The notes beneath the pieces are model-generated. The model did not search any database. It saw only the letters and a list, made by a program, of their open reading frames with translations, and was not told where the DNA came from. Below, one piece after another: positions 5,599 to 8,269 of a stretch of DNA of 8,269 nt. The translations under genes were made by a program, and so were the position numbers. The DNA is from Bacteriovoracaceae bacterium (GTDB lineage Bacteria > Bdellovibrionota > Bacteriovoracia > Bacteriovoracales > Bacteriovoracaceae): positions 1 through 8,269 of the forward strand of contig JAGLCH010000333.1 of NCBI GenBank assembly GCA_023146355.1, in the 5' to 3' direction. The first letter of the stretch is position 1, and every line of letters starts with the position of its first letter.

Positions 5599-6726
5599 TT
5601 AGGGTATGATCTCAAACGCTACGAATAACGTCCTTTGATGCCTTGAAAAATTATTGTCGCTAACAAGGATCAGTGTTTTGTGACCGTTTGGTAGCGTAGG
5701 TCCAAAAGTAATTCCCTCAATATTATCGAGTTTTTGAAACCTATGGGTCATCTTATCAATTACTGTATCTAAATCAAGGAGGAGATTTTTTTGCACAGGC
5801 TTGACATGACTTCCCTTAAGCGATTTCAGCGACTTAATGTCAGTGGCGCCATCTAATGATACTTTGAAAAGTTTTATGGTGTTTTTATAGTTATTTTTTA
5901 CCCAAGCTCGTTCCATAGTTATGAGGTGATTATCATCAATTGCCACCATATCAACTAGTCCATTATCCCCTTTTATCTCCTTAAAGTTCGATGGATTTGG
6001 AATGCGTTCTATCATGTAGGGAAATACTCCATCAATCTCGCCATTTTTATAGCGAACAATTCTTGAGATTCCATCGCTATCTTGCTCGGCCATAGCTCCG
6101 TCCTGATAGAGAGTATTTTCATTTGCAGTAAAGGTATAATTTAAATTAGGGGTCGTGGAGAGTGATTCAAAGGCAAGATTAAAACGTACTCCAGTTGTTG
6201 GAGTACCTTTTTCTTCAAATAGAAATGGTGCAGGAATAGGCCACTCCTTCACAAATATTCCTTGTGTCGTATATTCTGTTACCGCAGGCATAATTCTTTT
6301 TCTAGGTCTTTGGTCTCCCTCTGAGCTTAAGAGGATATTTCCATTGCGTAGTTGAGTGATTCCTTCAAAATCAATACTACCGATCTTAAAATTTTTGCCT
6401 TTTTTATTTTTTAGTATTTGAACCCGTACCGGTTTGATATCTAGTTTATTATTTTCAATGGCGACTGAGAACTCATAGAAGCGAGGTGCTCCACGCGCAC
6501 CTCTATCGTCACTCACTGCGATCAACCTGTTGCTCTCTTTATTGTATACAATTCCTGATAGACCACCCAATATCGAATTATTAAAAACTTTTTTTGAATC
6601 TATATTTACATCACCTATAAACCTAAGGTGGTTCACAGGAATAGATTGTGCTGAAGTAAATGTAGTACATGCTATCAAGATGAAACTAGCGAATGATGCT
6701 AGAATTAAGTAGTAGAAAATTTTCAT
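5599..6726 (-). CDS. Lipoprotein with phytase-like/esterase-like domain
   Basis: This 375-residue protein has a lipoprotein signal: a short basic start, a hydrophobic run at residues 3-16, and lipobox LIAC with the lipidated cysteine at 20. It should be membrane-anchored facing the periplasm or the outside. The body matches the 'esterase-like activity of phytase' family (PF13449) as I know it: GGLSGIVYN, a SDDRG motif, FEGI, NLAFESL, and the very typical C-terminal block NIEGITFGPTLPNGHKTLILVSDNNF followed by FVAFE. Members are predicted beta-propellers; their real substrate is uncertain, so neither phytase nor esterase activity should be taken as fact. ATG 6726 was chosen because AAAGGA (6738-6733) lies six bases upstream and the signal peptide starts there; an earlier in-frame start at 6789 would bury it. 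The gene is downstream of tRNA-Leu on the same strand. In the 160 bases between them I see no convincing promoter, only an ACACT-AA-AGTGT inverted repeat (6786-6797). Confidence 0.88.
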   Translation of the reverse strand: MKIFYYLILASFASFILIACTTFTSAQSIPVNHLRFIGDVNIDSKKVFNNSILGGLSGIVYNKESNRLIAVSDDRGARGAPRFYEFSVAIENNKLDIKPVRVQILKNKKGKNFKIGSIDFEGITQLRNGNILLSSEGDQRPRKRIMPAVTEYTTQGIFVKEWPIPAPFLFEEKGTPTTGVRFNLAFESLSTTPNLNYTFTANENTLYQDGAMAEQDSDGISRIVRYKNGEIDGVFPYMIERIPNPSNFKEIKGDNGLVDMVAIDDNHLITMERAWVKNNYKNTIKLFKVSLDGATDIKSLKSLKGSHVKPVQKNLLLDLDTVIDKMTHRFQKLDNIEGITFGPTLPNGHKTLILVSDNNFSRHQRTLFVAFEIIP

Positions 6727-6886
6727 TACAATTCCTTTTATAAGTTTATCTATTTCTCTTTTCGGAGAATATCTACAGAGAAGTAACACTAAAGTGTATT
6801 AGGGATAGATATTGCCTATTAATTAAAAAAAGAAGAGTTGTACGGAGAGTGTACTATATAAGGGAGATATTATTTTCTGAGTTTGG

Positions 6887-6972
6887 TGGTAGCCGAGGCG
6901 AGACTTGAACTCGCACAGTATTGCTACCGGCGGATTTTGAATCCGCTGTGTCTACCATTCCACCACTCGGCC
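6887..6972 (-). tRNA. tRNA-Leu(CAA)
   Basis: The 86 bases fold as a class II tRNA. The acceptor GGCCGAG (6972-6966) pairs with CTCGGCT (6897-6891) with one G·U at the end, then A73 and an encoded CCA. The anticodon stem GCGGA/TCCGC encloses the loop TTCAAAA, with anticodon CAA at 6939-6937, which reads UUG. The long variable arm CGGTA-GCAA-TACTG has a GNRA loop. The T arm is GCGAG-TTCAAGT-CTCGC. The variable arm, anticodon and A73 all agree with leucine. The encoded CCA is followed at once by another CCA in the trailer. Confidence 0.96.
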
Positions 6973-6984
6973 ATAATTAAAATA

Positions 6985-7013
6985 AGAGTATTTAAAAAAC
7001 GTGTAAGTGTCAA
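6985..7013 (-). promoter_or_regulatory. Promoter of tRNA-Leu
   Basis: On the minus strand a perfect TTGACA (7013-7008) is followed by 17 bases and TACTCT (6990-6985). Transcription would start a few bases before the mature tRNA 5' end at 6972. The -10 box is weak, but AATACT two bases earlier offers an alternative. Confidence 0.55.
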
Positions 7014-7019
7014 TATAAT
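6991..7019 (+). promoter_or_regulatory. Promoter of the 104-residue protein gene
   Basis: A consensus TATAAT (7014-7019) is preceded at 17 bases by TTTAAA (6991-6996). The start would fall near 7026, just at the AAGGAG site, giving a leader of only about 12 bases. This promoter lies inside and against the tRNA promoter on the other strand. Confidence 0.5.
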
Positions 7020-7037
7020 AGTCCCAAGGAGAGTGCC

Positions 7038-7352
7038 ATGACAGATAGTAATGAGTGGAAAAATAAAGTACAAGATCTTCTTGGTCAGTTTCAAGAAGAA
7101 GTAAAAAAGACAACCCAAATCGGTATGAAAATGCTTAGTGCTTCTAAGACGAATTCTTGCCTTAATAAGCTTTATGAAGAGCTTGGAGAGCTTTCATATG
7201 AAGCTCTTAAGAGTAAAAAACTTCATTGGGAAAGCGATAAAGTGACGGAACTTGTAAATACTATTGATGGTTGTATTGTCGATTTGACTGATATTGATAA
7301 GGAAGTTACGGAGATTAAGAAGACAAAGTCAGAAGAAAATATGGAGGTTTAG
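7038..7352 (+). CDS. Small helical protein of unknown function
   Basis: I do not recognise this 104-residue protein. It starts at ATG 7038 behind a strong AAGGAG (7026-7031) with six-base spacing, so it is very likely translated. It has no signal peptide and no membrane segment. It is rich in Lys and Glu, with heptad-like hydrophobic spacing, and looks like three helices (about 6-35, 39-60 and 65-95) that could form a helical bundle or coiled coil. It has two cysteines (41 and 79) and a charged, disordered-looking tail from residue 95. Its last 24 bases overlap the end of the membrane protein gene on the other strand. Confidence 0.8.
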   Translation: MTDSNEWKNKVQDLLGQFQEEVKKTTQIGMKMLSASKTNSCLNKLYEELGELSYEALKSKKLHWESDKVTELVNTIDGCIVDLTDIDKEVTEIKKTKSEENMEV

Positions 7353-7556
7353 AACCTTTGTAACGTATGTAAAGCTTCCTAGGAGTAGCGCGCTTATTGC
7401 TATAACCGCATAGAGAATATTTGCGCTCCTATGGGAAGGTTCTCGTTTTGCTTTAAAGAGAAAACTTGGGCGTATTAAAAACAGAAGCGCTGCGTTGAGT
7501 GCTATCAGGTGAATAATAAGTGATCCTGAATAGAAGTTAAGGAGTATTTGACTCAT
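7329..7556 (-). CDS. Small two-helix membrane protein of unknown function
   Basis: This 75-residue protein has two hydrophobic segments (about 10-29 and 46-66) joined by a basic loop FKAKREPSHR, so it is probably an inner-membrane hairpin with the loop in the cytoplasm. I choose ATG 7556 because AAGGA (7566-7562) lies five bases upstream; the reading frame stays open further upstream, but there it only shadows ysxC. The start overlaps the last 20 bases of ysxC in another frame, which suggests the two are cotranscribed and translationally coupled. The end overlaps the convergent helical-protein gene by 24 bases. I cannot assign a family. The good ribosome site and clean membrane topology argue that it is real. 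Confidence 0.65.
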   Translation of the reverse strand: MSQILLNFYSGSLIIHLIALNAALLFLIRPSFLFKAKREPSHRSANILYAVIAISALLLGSFTYVTKVLNLHIFF

Positions 7557-8235
7557 TAATTTCCTTGCGCTCTGCCAGCTTAATGCGGTGATCAAAGAAT
7601 GAAATGAGAGCATCGTGGATTGCAGGTAGTCCTGCTTTACTTTCGGCCGAAGCAAAATGAATCTGCTTCACCCACTTGTATGCCTTAAATAGTTGCGGCT
7701 TCAACTTATCAAGAGCTGCGCGCTCCTTCTGCTTTTTTAGCTTATCTATTTTGTTAAATACAAGAAAAGTGCTGAAGTTATATTTTTTAAGAAACTGATG
7801 AAATCCCTTATCTGCTGCCTGGTCCGGATGTCTAGCATCTTGCAGGTTAACCATTACAACATTACTTGATGTTTGTTCAAAGAAAATACCCAAAAGGGTT
7901 TCCCAATTCTTCGACATTTCCTTTGATACTTGCGCATGCCCGTATCCCGGAAGGTCAAATAAATAAAGCCGAGGAAGGTGCTCGGCCGGCTTTCCATTTA
8001 AGGAGAGTTGAAATGAGAAGACATTGATCTCTCTTGTTCTACCAGGTGTTTTTGAAACACGAGCGGTCTGCCTTCCAAACATTGAATTTATGATACTGGA
8101 TTTTCCGACATTAGAGCGGCCAACAAAGCTAACTCCAATCAGCTCAGGGTTATCAAATAGCCAATTTGATAGGTCTTCTGGATTACTCCACCCATATTCA
8201 AATTGTGCACTACCTTTGATAATTTCCAAACCCAT
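7537..8235 (-). CDS. ysxC: Ribosome-assembly GTPase YsxC/EngB
   Basis: This is a 232-residue TRAFAC-class GTPase needed for large ribosomal subunit assembly in bacteria where it has been studied. The motifs in order are P-loop GRSNVGKSS (39-47), the switch I segment SKTPGRTREINVF (61-73), G3 DLPGYG (94-99), the LQDARHP segment (131-137) and G4 NKID (161-164). FASAES near 194-199 takes the G5 role. The family more often has TKxD at G4; NKID is the general GTPase form and should still recognise guanine. An insertion NGKPAEHLP (80-88) and a polar C-terminal tail make it a little longer than the usual 195-210 residues. ATG 8235 follows AAAGGA (8248-8243) with a seven-base spacer. The promoter lies outside the window. 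Confidence 0.95.
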   Translation of the reverse strand: MGLEIIKGSAQFEYGWSNPEDLSNWLFDNPELIGVSFVGRSNVGKSSIINSMFGRQTARVSKTPGRTREINVFSFQLSLNGKPAEHLPRLYLFDLPGYGHAQVSKEMSKNWETLLGIFFEQTSSNVVMVNLQDARHPDQAADKGFHQFLKKYNFSTFLVFNKIDKLKKQKERAALDKLKPQLFKAYKWVKQIHFASAESKAGLPAIHDALISFFDHRIKLAERKEINESNTP

Positions 8236-8269
8236 AATGTATTCCTTTAATACCGAGGTACGATTTTTG

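Noticed and set aside
6155..6712. Plus-strand open frames inside the phytase-like gene
   Set aside because: They are short, lack ribosome sites and run opposite a well-supported gene.
6811..6870. Terminator for tRNA-Leu in the T-rich stretch downstream
   Set aside because: A T-run is present on the minus strand (about 6826-6834), but the only stem before it is four base pairs (GTAC/GTAC), too weak to annotate.
6887..6972. tRNA-Leu as an integration (attachment) site for a mobile element
   Set aside because: There is no integrase and no repeated copy of the tRNA 3' end in the window, and the neighbours are ordinary chromosomal genes.
6924..7118. Minus-strand open frame across the tRNA-Leu promoter and gene
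   Set aside because: Its C-terminal part is translated tRNA sequence and its N-terminal part is antisense to the helical-protein gene.

Overview
The window is AT-rich and densely packed, with genes on both strands. The genes suggest a Gram-negative bacterium. They include the start of an exported outer-membrane porin, a lipoprotein, a YhcC-type radical SAM protein and a YheS-type ABC-F protein. The overall look (AT-rich, a porin, many TTG/GTG starts, small lineage-specific proteins) fits a predatory bacterium of the Bacteriovorax/Halobacteriovorax group. That placement is an impression from gene content, not a demonstrated assignment. I see no insertion sequences, integrases, CRISPR arrays or phage genes.

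Layout, left to right. (a) 1-153, minus: the first 51 residues of a porin with its own sigma70-like promoter. (b) 154-455: a divergent regulatory region. On the plus strand it holds a compact structured RNA that ends in a terminator-like hairpin and T-run just ahead of murG. (c) 456-1541, plus: a MurG-type glycosyltransferase, converging on (d) 1583-2245, minus: an OmpR/PhoB-type response regulator with no kinase beside it. A bidirectional terminator separates the two. (e) 2360-3286, minus: a TIGR01212/YhcC radical SAM protein, divergent from (f) 3350-3718 and 3719-5554, plus: a MazG-like nucleotide pyrophosphohydrolase directly abutting an ABC-F ATPase. (g) 5599-6726, minus: a phytase-like/esterase-like lipoprotein, downstream of (h) 6887-6972, minus: tRNA-Leu(CAA). 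(i) 7038-7352, plus: a small helical protein of unknown function, whose promoter is packed against that of the tRNA. (j) 7329-7556 and 7537-8235, minus: a two-helix membrane protein of 75 residues overlapping the end of the ribosome-assembly GTPase gene ysxC/engB.

Most of the genes are housekeeping functions: cell-wall synthesis, nucleotide-pool cleaning, translation and ribosome assembly. They sit in short, separate transcription units rather than one system. I did not find a convincing new multi-gene system. The most interesting signal is the structured leader or small RNA upstream of murG at about 338-421. Next are the Gram-positive-looking MurG and the small membrane gene that overlaps its neighbours at both ends.
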